Source: Xestospongia muta
Taxonomy: Eukaryota; Porifera; Demospongiae; Haplosclerida; Petrosiidae
Reading direction: 5' to 3'
NCBI GenBank assembly: GCA_963693285.1
Contig: OY848920.1
Span: 6,399,135-6,463,134, forward strand
DNA length: 64,000 nt
Made by a program: the position numbers and the translations under genes. How positions within the stretch are numbered: the stretch's first letter is position 1; every line of letters begins with the position of its first letter. Of this stretch, positions 48,707 through 59,945 are shown piece by piece. A model generated the notes under the pieces. That model was given only the letters and a program-made list of their open reading frames with translations. It had not been told where the DNA came from and ran no database searches.

Positions 48707-50314
48707 ATGGCAATAGCTGCTACATCAGAAGGAGAATTGGTTGAGTTCAGCCGTGATATCGACCCCACGAATCTTGCCATATTTTTACAGGACAATGGCA
48801 TACCGTCAGAAGTCTGTAACGTATTGGAAAGTAAGTACCGAGAAACACTGACATATGAATACTGAATTGATGTTACAGGTAATGATATTGATTGCGAAGC
48901 CTTCTTAGAATTGACAGAAGATGAAGTGAAGTCTCTCGTGTCCAAGCTTGGTGTGGTAAAAAAAATACTAAGATTACAGACTAAGGTAGACTATTCGTTG
49001 TTTATTCCATTTAGTTATGATGACCTATGAATAAATATAAATCAATTGTATGTTTATGGATACAAGAGATATTGTAATGTTTATGTATAGGTACATGTAG
49101 CTATATCAGCTGAAATAGTTTCGATGCAGACTTCAGAACCCCTCAAACATCAGAGCAATCTCCATATTCAGCAAACAGTCCTCAATCTATACCATACTCT
49201 CCATCAATGTTATCTCCAAGCTATAGCGAATCTGACAACATTTCTGTTGCTTCTTCTGCCTCTGCAATGATGCGTAAATTTAAAATACCGGATACATGGA
49301 GGCCATCTAAGACTAACGATGTGTTATTTCTAGCTGATCTCCTTACCATGCATGAGAAATGGAATTATTGTGAACATTAAAAGCCACTTTAAGCAACCAG
49401 GTTAAAGCGTAAGTACATGCTTTCTCTATAGTAACATAATATGTTATGAAAGATGTTAAGTTTATAGAAAAAAATATATAAATGTTAGCAAAATGATACT
49501 GATTGGCTTCTTACAATTTCATTTGTATATTCTTTCTTTTTTTGATAGCTTGAGCAAGAGGTTGATCTCATTCTTTAAGGGACAGGACTCTTTAAAGCTG
49601 TCATTGACTGTTGGACAAATAAGTGGGTCCCAGCTGTTATAGAATATTGTAACACTAGTTTATCTGGAAAACAATCTAAAACTCTTTCAATAGAGCAAAC
49701 AAAATATAAAGGTGATTTCTTTATTAATATTATGAAGTGAAGTGGTAAATTAATATCTGGTGTTTTTAAATTCTAGGTGATGATAACCAGAAGCAGAAGG
49801 TTGCTCTATCTGCCTTATGTAAACTTTTACCAAAAAAAGGAAGTGAATATGTACTAATTTTTATATATAAAAATTTTATGGTAAATTATAATATGTGCTT
49901 TTATGAAAATGCATACATGTGCTACCTTTCATGAGATTGAATGGTATAAAAACAACTTTAATGCAACCATTAGTTATTCTTGACATTCACTGGAAATTTA
50001 ATGTAATTAATTAATACTTATTATCTGTTTGCTTTTTCCAGATGACTAATGATCCTTCAGACGTTGCTACAAGGAGTCCAAGGAGAACAGCCCCACGCTT
50101 TGCCAGTTTTGAAAACCAAGATTCAGCTGATTATTTTGTTTTTGTGGATGACCTTGTTTTAACACAGACCAATGATTTTGCTAAAGGGCTGAATTTGTGG
50201 TTCATATCTCATTATATATTCAACTTACGCTATGAAAAACAAGTTCAAGAAGTGGTCTTATTCTTTCAAGAATTTATTTGGAACCTAATAGCTAATGCTG
50301 AAGAAAAACAATAG
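48707..50314 (+). CDS. SAM-domain protein, multi-exon
   Basis: Exon 1 is 48707-48830 (ATG to a GTAAGT donor) and exon 2 is 48879-48985; their phases agree. Together they encode a SAM-like fold (LAIFLQDNGIPSEVCNVLES, then CEAFLELTEDEVKSLVSKLG, then KKILRL), a helical module for protein-protein or RNA contacts. A Ser/Pro-rich stretch follows at about 49130-49300 (SPYSANSPQSIPYSPSMLS), then KFKIPDTWRPS. Further exon-like frames include one near 49600 (CWTNKWVPAVIEYCNTSL). The last exon is 50042-50314, ending EFIWNLIANAEEKQ and TAG, with an AG acceptor just before. Exon 3 does not join exon 2 in an obvious phase, and a stop lies near 49378, so either the model or the gene is imperfect. I do not recognise the C-terminal half. 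Confidence 0.6.
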
Positions 50315-51240
50315 AAAAATGCTACGTACCTCACGGTAACTACAGACATACAAAATTTTGTTATTTAGCTCGAAAGACTTCAATCTTATCAATTTAAACA
50401 ATCATGGTTAGCTTTTTTGTGTTTGCTATTTTCTCAATTGTTAATAAGACTTGTATTCGAAGTGTGATATTATTGTTATGATTAGTATTTTGTTTTATTT
50501 TCCATTGTTGATTAGACGTGTATTCAAATGTCATTATATTATTATTATTATTAAGACTATATTTTAACCAATTTTATTAATTTTAAGTATATTAATTCAT
50601 TTATAATTGGTATGTGCTAAATAGTTTCTACATTTTTTTGCAATTGTATCTATTTTTCTTAATAGATTGTAACCATTAATGTTTTAACAATTTTAACTTA
50701 AGTAGAGTTTACAATTACCATAACTATAATGGTTAATTTAACTAATTACTGTGTTTAGTTAACCAATATCCTGAACTAAATTTTAACAGTTGAAATTAGG
50801 TAAATTTAAATAAATAAAATGGTTCTATCAAGTAAAATAATAAGAATTTGTTTTAACCTTATAAAAATGGGTCAAACAAGCAATTGTTCTGTATTTAAAA
50901 TACCTAACATTTAATGTAGTTAAATTAACTTTAAATAAAGTCATCTCAGTTCCAATGGATTTAACCCAGGAATAATGGTTAATTTAACTTTTTTTGCAGT
51001 GTATTGTTACATAAAGTAGCATTAAATTTACAATAAACATCCATTTACAAATATATGTCAGTATGAGTTAATAATGACAAATCCAAATTTTATATTTCAA
51101 ACAAACCAAATTTTACTTGGGAATTTAAAAAAGTAAAAAAAGGAGAATTTAGTTTATATATATTATAGTTATATATTAAAATATTTTGAAATGATTTGCA
51201 AATTTATTATTATGTGTTTTGCTGCTTTAAAAGTATGTTA
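50315..51240. other. AT-rich intergenic DNA, possibly a transposon end
   Basis: Rich in TTAAC/GTTAA motifs. It ends near 51003 with ttttttgcagtg, the inverse of ctgcaaaaaa at 47752. Only chance frames. Confidence 0.4.
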
Positions 51241-53491
51241 TTAAACCTGTACTTCAAGTAAAAAGTAACTATCTCGATGTTTACTATCAATAACTTGAAT
51301 ATCATCAGGATCATGCAAGGCAACAAACTTTATGATATGATGAGGAAGGTCTAGTGACTGATAAGGTATCAATTCAGACACAATGCATCTTGCAGAGAGA
51401 CAAGTGAGAGGTAAAGGAGTAGAAAAGTAGTCGTCAAGATGAGGATTCAATTTCATACGCCTAGAATATCGGTCATCAAATGAAACAGGTTTACTAACAG
51501 CATCAAGATGAGCTCCATGAACAAAAAGCAATGATGTAGCTTCTTTTGTCTGAGCTAACTTTAGAGGTCGATAACCAGTAAACATAACTTTGTTCACAAA
51601 TGCATCACCACCTGACTGTAGCAACAAAGACAGAAAACAATCACTAAATCTTATCCAATCTTGTAATGTTATAATATCTAGAGCGTTTACATGCCATGTT
51701 GGTCTGATTGGAAACTCAGGACATTTTTCTATGAGTTGATGACAAAGACTTGTCACATCAATAGAATGAAATGAATTTTGACAGAGGCTGTCCAACAACC
51801 TAAAACAACCTTTCCAATTACGAAAGGCAACAATACGATCTGCCCCACTATAGATAGTCACTTCTTTATTGTTCACAAGCATTTCCATACTCTGTTGTAT
51901 GTTGACACTCTATAAGATTACACATTATTTGTTCAAACTTAGTACTAAGATCATGTAATGTTTGAAACACTTTCATAATTTTACCCATTCTTGACTTAAT
52001 ACAGTAATATCCATTATTAATAAGGCGAATGTGTTCATGTTGTTTATTTCTAATACTTTCTTTAAAACGTGATAGAAGCATCAGAGTACCTCGAAGCCAC
52101 AAAGAAAGACCCTCAGGAAAGTGATCAAGTACTATCATCCATTCTCCATACATGAACAAAGAGCTAATAACAGTAAAGTCACCATAACCAAGACATCGTT
52201 CTCTGATAATAAGACACTGATAAGCTAAGTTAACTTGTGTAGAAGTATTAGTTAAATCAGAGTACTTCTCATTTAACTCTTCAATAGTGATCACCTCTGA
52301 TAGACCACCATAGTCTTCAATAGGCTCTGATATTATAGGTGGTGGTAGCTTCAATTTGGCTTGGAGAGTTAATCCTTCCTTAATAAGATCATAACATACT
52401 TTGATGCTATCTGTAGGAGGTGAATTAATGTACATATTCCAATATAATGAGAAAGTAGCATTAACTAAAATGCTATCAACCTTGAGACGAGGAGGACAAA
52501 GAGGATGCTTAGTAATGAGATCAGTAATCTCCTTAGGATTATTACGTGGTTCTGGTGAATCTTCATCTAAAAAATCATCTGATTCAACAACAAAATTTAA
52601 TTTATCAGCAAAAAATAAAGCATGTGCTTTGGATGTTGAAAACAAATTAGGTGGTATTTTTGCAGATAGAATAGCACTTAAACTACCTGTGGCTTTATAG
52701 CCTTTACCTATAGCATGATGCAATACATTGTAGCCATATTCATCAGTTAGTGTAGGATCAGCACCTGATTTAAGAAGCAATATGATTATATCTTTCACGA
52801 TTTGTGATGATCGACGTGCACTAACAGCATGCATTAATACAGATACCCCTTTACTATGTCGATAGTGAACATCAGCTCCAACTTTAATCAGATAGCTAAC
52901 GATATCCTTGTTTGGAGAGTATTTATCAACAGCTCTTAATAAAGGGGTCATAGAAGAGCTGTCAGGTATATTAACTGATGCTCCATGAGACACTAGCAAG
53001 TTTAAAATTTCAGTCGAGGCAGTTTCACCACGTACATCATTAACAACAGCATGAACTAGAGTCTCTTTGCGCTTATCAGACTTTCTTATTGTAACGTTGT
53101 GGCTTTGATGTTCAACAAACTCAGGATATGGAGGATAGAGGATAAGTTGGTTGATATCAAACTGTTCTGTGTGATGTTTTAGTACAAACTTGACTAAGTA
53201 GATATTGTCAGAGCGACAAGCTTCATGTACCACTGATATAAACCCACTAGTAAATGTAGCAGGGCCAAAATACAAGTTATGTTCATTCATATACTGCTTT
53301 AGATCACTCACTACTTGTTTTGGTAAAGTAGTACTGGAAGGTTTACGATGTGCCGAGACTTGTGTAACCCAGTGCTTAACATCTTCGGTTGACAGTAACC
53401 ACTCCATTTTGACCCTTTGGTCTTGAAGAACTTCCTGTTTACATAAAGTAGCCCTTCCTCCAGCTTTGTACGGTATTTCCTTTAATATCAT
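51241..53491 (-). CDS. FEM1-like ankyrin protein, two overlapping frames
   Basis: FEM1 proteins are substrate receptors of CUL2 ubiquitin ligases that read C-terminal degrons. Frame one (53491 to 51866, 541 aa) has ankyrin repeats at about residues 140-265 (HAVVNDVRG, LLVSHGASVNIPDSSSMTPL, LIKVGADVHYRH, LLLKSGADPTLTDEYGYNVL). A FEM1-type TPR-like part follows (AYQCLIIRERCLGYGDF, GEWMIVLDHFPEGLSLWLRG). Frame two (51888 to 51241, 215 aa) supplies the FEM1 C-terminus (FVHGAHLDAVSKP, then TPLPLTCLSARCIV and IPYQSLDLPHHIIKFVALHD). The frames overlap by 23 bases, so one indel (real, sequencing error, or programmed shift) separates them; joined they would be about 750 aa. No introns. ATG at 53489-53491. 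Downstream half duplicated at 54.5-55.3 kb. Confidence 0.75.
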
Positions 53492-54477
53492 ATCTGTTCA
53501 TATCTTTAATAAAGGAATGCTGGCTCATGCAACGTTTTCCTCAGCTCTAATTGTAAGTACATCTTCGAAATAGCTTGCCTAACATCTTTATGAATAGTCC
53601 TGTAAATTGTTAAGATGGTATCCAAATGGCACTCAAAGTTTCAACAGTGATTATCATATTTCAGAAACAATAGGAGTTAGCTCGAAAAAGACTTCATAGA
53701 TCAAGTGTGACAATACTAGTGACACAAGTTTCTAAGCTTTGTCTTGAAAATGTTCTTAAAAAAAGCTATAAGTTATAATCGTAAGTAAAGTCCACAGAAT
53801 TCAGTGAATGTTTTTGTAGGTATTGTGAGGACAAAGTAACAGAGAAGTACAATAATCATGTCCTAAACAAGAAAGTAATCTCATAGAGATAGAAACATTA
53901 TCAAAGATGAGGGAGCTAATGTAGTCTCTTGCTGTCATCTCTCTTGCAAATAGAAGGGTTATTTGTATGGTAATTATTATATTCCTTATTCCTTTTATTA
54001 TTGTTGTTTCAGTATTGTATGTACTTGACACTTTAAAACTGAGGGTCTTGGCCTCCTATTTATATCAGTTGGGGATCTGAATCCCTCTAACCCTTCCACT
54101 CCCACCCACCCCCCCCCACCTATGTATACCCCTGTAATTAGTGTTAATTGTCCACCCAACTGGTAATAACAGTTAGAGATCAGTTTGGAAATAATAAAGA
54201 AACTGATTGATACAAACAATAAGCCTATATGTATGATACAAAAGCAAAAAGCAACAACTTGTCTTCAATATTTCAATAATTACCATAAATATTGTTTATA
54301 GGTCAGTGTCAGTTTATAATGACAAATCCAAAATTTAATGTTTCAAACATATCAAATTTTACTTGGGAATTTTCTAAAAGTATAAAAAGAAGAATTTAGT
54401 TCATTAATATATAAAAATATTTTGAAATGGCTTGTATATTTATTATTATGTGTTTTGCTGCTTTAAAAGTATCTTAC
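53492..54477. other. Non-coding stretch between FEM1-like copies
   Basis: No gene. A C-run (cacccaccccccccc) lies at about 54103-54118. Sequence at 54310-54470 matches 51060-51240 (gacaaatcca, tttacttgggaatttt, ttattattatgtgttttgct), showing that the duplication includes 3-prime flank. Confidence 0.6.
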
Positions 54478-55281
54478 CAAAACTGTAGTTCAGTTAAAAA
54501 GACATTATCTACATTTTTAATATTAATAACTTGAATATCGTCAGGATCATGCAAAGCAATAAACTCTATGATATGATGAGGAAGATCTAGTGACTGATAA
54601 GGTATCGATTCAGACATAATGGACCTTGCAGAGAGACAAGTGAGAGGAAAAGGAGTAGAAAAGTAGTCATCAATACGAGAATTCAATTTCATAGGCCCAA
54701 AAATGAACACATTGGTTGTCAAATAAAACAGGTTTACTAACAGCATCAAGATGAGCTCCATGAGCAAAAAGCAGCAATGTAGCTTCTTATGTCTGAGCTA
54801 AATTTAGAGGTCGATAACCAGCCAACCCAACTTTGTTCACAAATGAATCACATCCTGACTGTGGCAATAAAGAGAGAAAACAATCACTTATTAATTTTCT
54901 CCAATGATGTTGTAATGTCATAATATCAAGAGCGTTTACATTTTGGATAACTTGCATATTTTGAAAAGGAGTCACCAGTGTTACCAGTTAACTTTTTAGC
55001 AGAAGTGGTGTTCCATGGTAGTAACTGAATAAAATCACTAAGTTGGTCAATTTGAAGTTTTGAGACTAACAAAGTATGAAAAGTAGCAGTAAACATAAAC
55101 AATACATTCATCCCAGTATCTGAAACTCGAAAAAGAGTCTGCCATGAAAGCAAAATCATAACGTAAACTCTCACAATTCGATGCAAAGTTGATTGTAAAT
55201 TGAATGTTGTTGATGTATAAATATCTTCAACTGTATTTGCATCATCAATCCATAATTCAGTATGATCATTTCCTTGTTCTC
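54478..55281 (-). pseudogene. Decayed FEM1-like paralogue (C-terminal part)
   Basis: Reading leftward from 55281: NDHTELWIDDANTVEDIY, LHRIVRVYVMILLSWQTLF, SKLQIDQLSDFIQLLPWNTT, then VNALDIMTLQHHW, DCFLSLLPQSGCDSFVNKVG and GYRPLNLAQT. After a stop and a frame change come AHGAHLDAVSKPVLFD, PFPLTCLSARSIMSESIPYQ and SLDLPHHIIEFIALHDPDD. It parallels residues of the 51-53 kb gene almost step by step, so it is a tandem duplicate. The ankyrin half is missing. Shared 3-prime flank supports a segmental duplication. Confidence 0.8.
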
Positions 55282-55389
55282 TTTATATAAAAATGCTTAT
55301 TGTTATTATTTTGAAGACATGGTTAATGTAATAACAAATAATTTATAATCCAAATTCTCTTGTTATATGACAACAGTTGACTTAAATAC

Positions 55390-55607
55390 CTGATTATAAG
55401 TGTATTCAGATTCACTACTACTGGTATCTACATTAATACATTGGGTTTGGTCATGGTGTTTATCCTCAACAACTTCATCTGGCTCAAAAATTTATAAACA
55501 GTAATGATTTTAATCATTAATCTTACCAGCCAGAACTGAATCACAGTCACTGTCACTAGAAGGTTCCACTCGTTTTTATTGTCAGAAAAAGAAAATGACT
55601 CATCCAT
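55390..55607 (-). CDS. Small two-exon frame, unknown product
   Basis: Exon 55527-55607 starts at an ATG (MDESFSFSDNKNEWNLLV) and ends at a GTAAGA donor. Exon 55390-55482 (31 codons: PDEVVEDKHHDQTQCINVD, then SSSESEYTYNQ) has an AG acceptor and a GTATTT donor. The two join in phase 0. The next downstream exon (55281 leftward) does not join in phase, so this may be the 5-prime end of the decayed FEM1-like paralogue or an independent gene. No domain recognised. Confidence 0.3.
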
Positions 55608-55819
55608 ACGCGTACGGTGACACGGAGTATCATCTCGCTTCCACTTTCGAGTTCGCGAGGAGTAGTAAAGACGCTTATGTTGAAAGTACAAAGTTTTGCT
55701 AACTCTCAGTCTCTCATAACAGTGGCCGCAATAGAATCGGCTACGCTTACTAATCTGTAATCAGTGTAGAGTCGGCACGCCAACGAGTATGTCCCACCTA
55801 CTTAATTAGCCAAGGAGAT
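55590..55819. promoter_or_regulatory. CpG-rich divergent promoter candidate
   Basis: CpG dinucleotides cluster here (acgcgtacgg, tttcgagttcgcgagg, gtcggcacgccaacgag) in an otherwise CpG-poor window. Putative start codons diverge on either side (minus 55607, plus 55820). Promoter role is inferred. Confidence 0.35.
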
Positions 55820-57055
55820 ATGGCTACTGCTCGAATTTCTTCTAGATCTCATAGTGGTCCAAGACACTCTTCGTACTATACTGGTCCTGTTTATAGAAAT
55901 GGCAGCACTCAAGAGAAAAGTGCTTTTGTCAAGCCATCTCGAGTTTTACAACCTCGTCAATTGGTGTTCAACGGTTCCCCAGCTGGACAAGTAAACCAGG
56001 TACAAGCATATAGCCCAGCATTGAAACTAGCAGCCATAGCAGAGGATTATAGTAGAGAAGAAAGTTCTAGTAATGAAGATTTAGATTGTGATGAAGATAG
56101 TTTTAATTTTGAAGACATTCCACCGAGATCATGTACTCAATGCAATTTGGTACTAATGATTCAATGTCATCACTCTGGGCAATAGTGATATTGTAGCAAT
56201 GTTACAACAACAACAACAACAACAACAAAAACAACAACAACAACAACAAGTGTTGCTACAGCAGGTTTTTGAGGGTCAAGAAGCTTGTGAACTAAGACAA
56301 AATCAACTAGAAGAAAAATTTACAACTTTGCAGTCACAAATTGACAAACCGTCATCATCAACTACTCCTAGTTCAAGTAGCACTAATGGAAAAAGAAAAC
56401 TTGTTGTAACTTGTACATTATCTGTAGGTTTACTTAAATTGCTGTGTATTGTTGTTAAAACCAATTTTTTTCAGAACTAGGTGTATAAAAATTTAGAAAT
56501 CAAAAGGGTAGGTAATTGAAATAATAATTATTGTTATAAGTTGTATTCTTAGATTTGTTCAAATCTCTATTATTGAACAAATTCAAAGTCAACCAAGCTG
56601 CAAATTTTCCGAAAAAGAAATAAAAAAATAAGATACAAATTATCTTTAGAACAATATGCTAAACTGTGTACTACAATATAATTAATTTTTTTTTACAGAA
56701 ATCCCATAGATGAAGGTCAGTGACAACTGAGATGGAACACGAGAAGTACTGGCAGTTCTTAAACTTGTTATATGTAACTGAAGAATCAGATGATCCCAGC
56801 AAACCTAATGGAATAGTTGAACACATATTATTGTAGCATTCTGATAGTAAGCATTAAGAATCAATTATGTACATTGTTATTATGTTGCTGTAGGTCTTAT
56901 TGAGGTTATGAAAATTCTAGATGATAGACTCAATAACAAGCAAGCTAAGTCTGGATTGATTGCAAAGATCAGAAAGGAAGGATCACCTGGTACTGTTCCA
57001 CCTAATGATGCACCAAAATGTGTGATAAAACTGATAAGTATCAAACATTGTAAAC
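55820..57055 (+). CDS. Gln-rich coiled-coil protein of unknown function, probably decayed
   Basis: Frame one (55820-56185) begins MATARISSRSHSGPR and ends in an acidic run (SNEDLDCDEDSFNFEDIPP). A frame change near 56140-56180 leads into 56199-56400. That part has a Gln tract encoded by CAA repeats, then QVFEGQEACELRQNQLEEKF (coiled-coil-like) and a Ser/Thr-rich end before GKRK. Exon-like open stretches continue at about 56700-56830 (MEHEKYWQFLNLLYVTEESD) and 56894-57040 (LIEVMKILDDRLNNKQAKSG, then IRKEGSPGTVPPNDAP). I recognise no domain. The frame changes may be introns missed by eye, but no good borders were found, so decay is likely. Confidence 0.4.
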
Positions 57056-57092
57056 TATGATGTAAACTAGAGTTTACATTATAGTTTACAAT
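57047..57092. repeat. 46-bp near-perfect palindrome
   Basis: attgtaaactatgatgtaaa and its mirror tttacattatagtttacaat form two 22-23-bp arms with essentially no spacer, at the end of the Gln-rich gene region. Confidence 0.8.
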
Positions 57093-57836
57093 ACTCTTCA
57101 CAAAGTGTTTTGATCCTGTGTTAATAACTATAGATGATAATGAATTGTATTGCATTGTCCTATAACAACATTGATGTTATAGTAATAATAGTTTCTTAGA
57201 CCTGTTAGACTACCAATATTGGTATATATAAAACATTGAAATACTTGTTGTTATATGCTTAATGTTCTTTATAAGCTGTATATGCTATTGTTTTTACTTG
57301 TTGTAAGCAGTACTAAAACTTGTATGTTAAACATCATGGTTGCACTATTAATACATCACAAATACTTAACAATAATTCATTGCATATTGGACACGCCTAA
57401 TATTCATGATTTCATTTTAACATCACCCTGAATTTTTCCATCTCAATGAGGTCTGTCAACATTGTTGTTATAGTTAACACTGAATAATTAATCATTTTTT
57501 TAGAAATTGAAATGATCACCTGACAAAAGCAACAACTTATTAATACTAGTGTCAGAGACTTATTAAAACAAAAGATAAAGATAATTAATACACGTATTGC
57601 ACATACAATGTAGTAAGTAAAACATGTTACATTAGACAACACACTGATATGATAATGTTTCATCTTGTTTGGTTTACTCTCTCTCAATGCATGACTTGAG
57701 GTATTATAATATTCTGGCAGCTTTCTGTAATGATAGGTTAAGCTATAAGGTAATGTACTTATATATTCATTAATTATTATCCATCCATTTTATTCACATC
57801 TGTCTACAACATCTGTCCATTTCTTTGTCCATCAGC
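57093..57836. other. Non-coding stretch
   Basis: AT-rich; nothing recognised. Confidence 0.5.
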
Positions 57837-59559
57837 CTATTCATCTCTCCATTTACACCAATGAGTTGTTAACCTTTTTGGTGAGGTTTTAAACATTTTT
57901 GCATACAATGTTTTCTCTCTCTCTAAATTTTGGTGCATCTTTTGGTGTATCTTTTGATGACAAACTTGTATCTGTTGAAGAGCTGAATGATTACCAGACT
58001 CTAGTTTGACAACTTCTTGAAAACATTGAATGGCTTTATCATAGTCCTCCATTTTTTGATATGCCTACATTGTCCAAGGGAGAGAAAAATAAACAGGTAA
58101 TTACATGAAGATGAAATACTCACTTGTCCCTTTCTGAAGTAAGCCTTAATATTAGTGGAATCTTCCTTTAAAACCTTAAATGTCAGAGAAACAATTTAAT
58201 GTTACTATTTACAAAATCTGTAATGACTAAAATCAGACAATTGATGTTTCATGTCTTTTTATCACACTGGGTTGACCTATTTATCATTTATTTTAATTGC
58301 TATGATAAAACTATCAGAGATTCTTTACTGTACTTGTAAGACTTTTAGCTTGGATCTTGAGAGATCAACCAAGATACAAGCAAAATTATCCAGGCAAGAG
58401 CTTGTATGATCTTACAAGATTCATATAAGATCTTTGTTCCATATTCGATCTTTCAAGATCACAGCAAAATCTTCAAGATTCTTGCTGTGATCTACAAAAT
58501 AACCCACAAGATCTTTATAATTTTTAACCTCACTGTGCGTGGGTACATAGCGAGGGTACTATAGTCTGTCGGTGTGTGTGTGTGTGTCTGCATTGCCTGT
58601 TATCTGGGAATGTTTTTGATCTGCTATAACTTGGGAAGCAAAGCATTAGCAGCTACCAATGTTTAGCAATGAATAGAAAAACATGTGGACTTTACAACAG
58701 TAGTATCAAAAACATCGTCAAGGAAAATGAAAGCTTAAAACTCGCAAAATAAATTTCAGGCTGCAGAGGTCAAAGTGCTGTTTCTCGAAAAGTAAAAAAA
58801 ACGTAATGTGGACATTTTTTTGTATTTTGTAGACAATCTTAGAGGAATACACATCAGCAAGACAGAAGGCCGTTGGTCGAATCAATCACCATAAAAGTTC
58901 TGAAAAGTGTTTTCAAGATTGTACACGGACTTGGAGCGAAGTGATGCATTCAAGTAACGTCTCAAATCACTGAAAAACTGCTACTAATAGATAATATATT
59001 GATTTATATTTGTACTAAAGACGTTTTCAAAGAATGTTTCATCTTCAAGTTACAATAAATTTTGTATATGAAATATTGCTAAATGTGAGCATACCTTCTA
59101 GAATGTTAAATTTTCATGCAATGCTACCTAGCAACATCATAGCTGGGCCTAAGCTGGCATAGCATTTATAAATAACTTAGCAACTGCAGCAAGGTTCGGC
59201 ACTTTAGTGCCTTTCATTTTTATCAGTGTCTTATGAAATATTAGTGTACATAGTGGGTCATCGATGTTTCTCTACTGGATTGTATCATTACTTACTTCAT
59301 CACACCGTTCTTTAGCTTCTATAGCCTCATCTAACTTGAGATAACAGGCAGCCATGTTAAGAAGAAGTAAAAGATGGATATTTTTAGTTTGTTCCTTTTC
59401 TTCATCTTTGTAAGTGGAGACCTTATGTACTAGACCATATCCTCGTTCATAATCTTCTAGTGCTAACTTGTACTTCCCTGCTTTAAAATAATCATTGCCT
59501 CTCTCCTTGAAATTTGTAGCATCAGTAACTCTCTGATTTATTTCATATGAATTTATGGC
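57837..59559 (-). CDS. TPR exons of FKBP4/5 type (possible 3-prime end of the ZU5-Death gene)
   Basis: Three exons with GT/AG borders, all phase 0: 59296-59559 (88 codons), 58124-58174 (17 codons) and 57837-58064 (ends TAG). They encode a three-repeat TPR module: NFKERGNDYFKAGKYKLALE, NMAACYLKLDEAIEAKERCD, AYFRKGQ, AYQKMEDYDKAIQCFQEVVK. A basic tail REKTLYAKMF follows, which is the closing signature of FKBP4/FKBP5-like immunophilins (REKKLYANMF). TPR modules of this type bind the Hsp90/Hsp70 C-terminus. No peptidyl-prolyl isomerase domain lies upstream; instead a Death-domain exon precedes it. The phase 0 acceptor at 59560 has no ATG nearby. A Helitron-like copy fills the first intron. Confidence 0.75.
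58457..58492. repeat. Short hairpin
   Basis: gatcacagcaaaatctt is mirrored by aagattcttgctgtgatc, with a one-base bulge, in DNA rich in caagat units, just left of the Helitron-like copy. Confidence 0.65.
58525..59217 (+). mobile_element. Non-autonomous Helitron-like element, copy 3
   Basis: Starts taacctcactgtgcgtgggt, then gcgagggtac, ctatagtctgt and (tg)n. Ends gcagcaaggttcggcacttt plus agtgcctttcatt. The body matches copy 2 (caggctgcagaggtca, gacagaaggccgttggtcga, tttcatcttcaagttacaat) without its tandem duplication. Located in an intron of the TPR exons. No coding capacity. Confidence 0.8.
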
Positions 59560-59945
59560 CTAATATGAGAAGAGAGGATAATCCTGTTAATTAGGAAAAA
59601 TATTTTGAATATAATAAGTATTAGTAATAAAACAGTGGACGGACTCTCTATAAAAGAATGTTTGGAATATTGAAAACCATATTATTTGGTGTCTAGGATA
59701 TAGACATAGAAAAATATACACACTTTGTTTTGTTTTGTTATAAAAAGACGTATCTTACTAGACTATAAGCATTCGAGAATTAATAAAAATTATACTAAGA
59801 AAATGCTAATCATTTCATAATACGGTCAACGCAACCACAAGAATGAGAGGAATCCAATAATAAAAAACTTACTAATTACAAATATGGAACTATTTCTAAG
59901 CTAAGTGTTTCAATCAATTAATTATCTACACATATATGTATATAT

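Noticed and set aside
52401..53426. Plus frames of 73-99 codons
   Set aside because: Antisense shadows of the FEM1-like gene.
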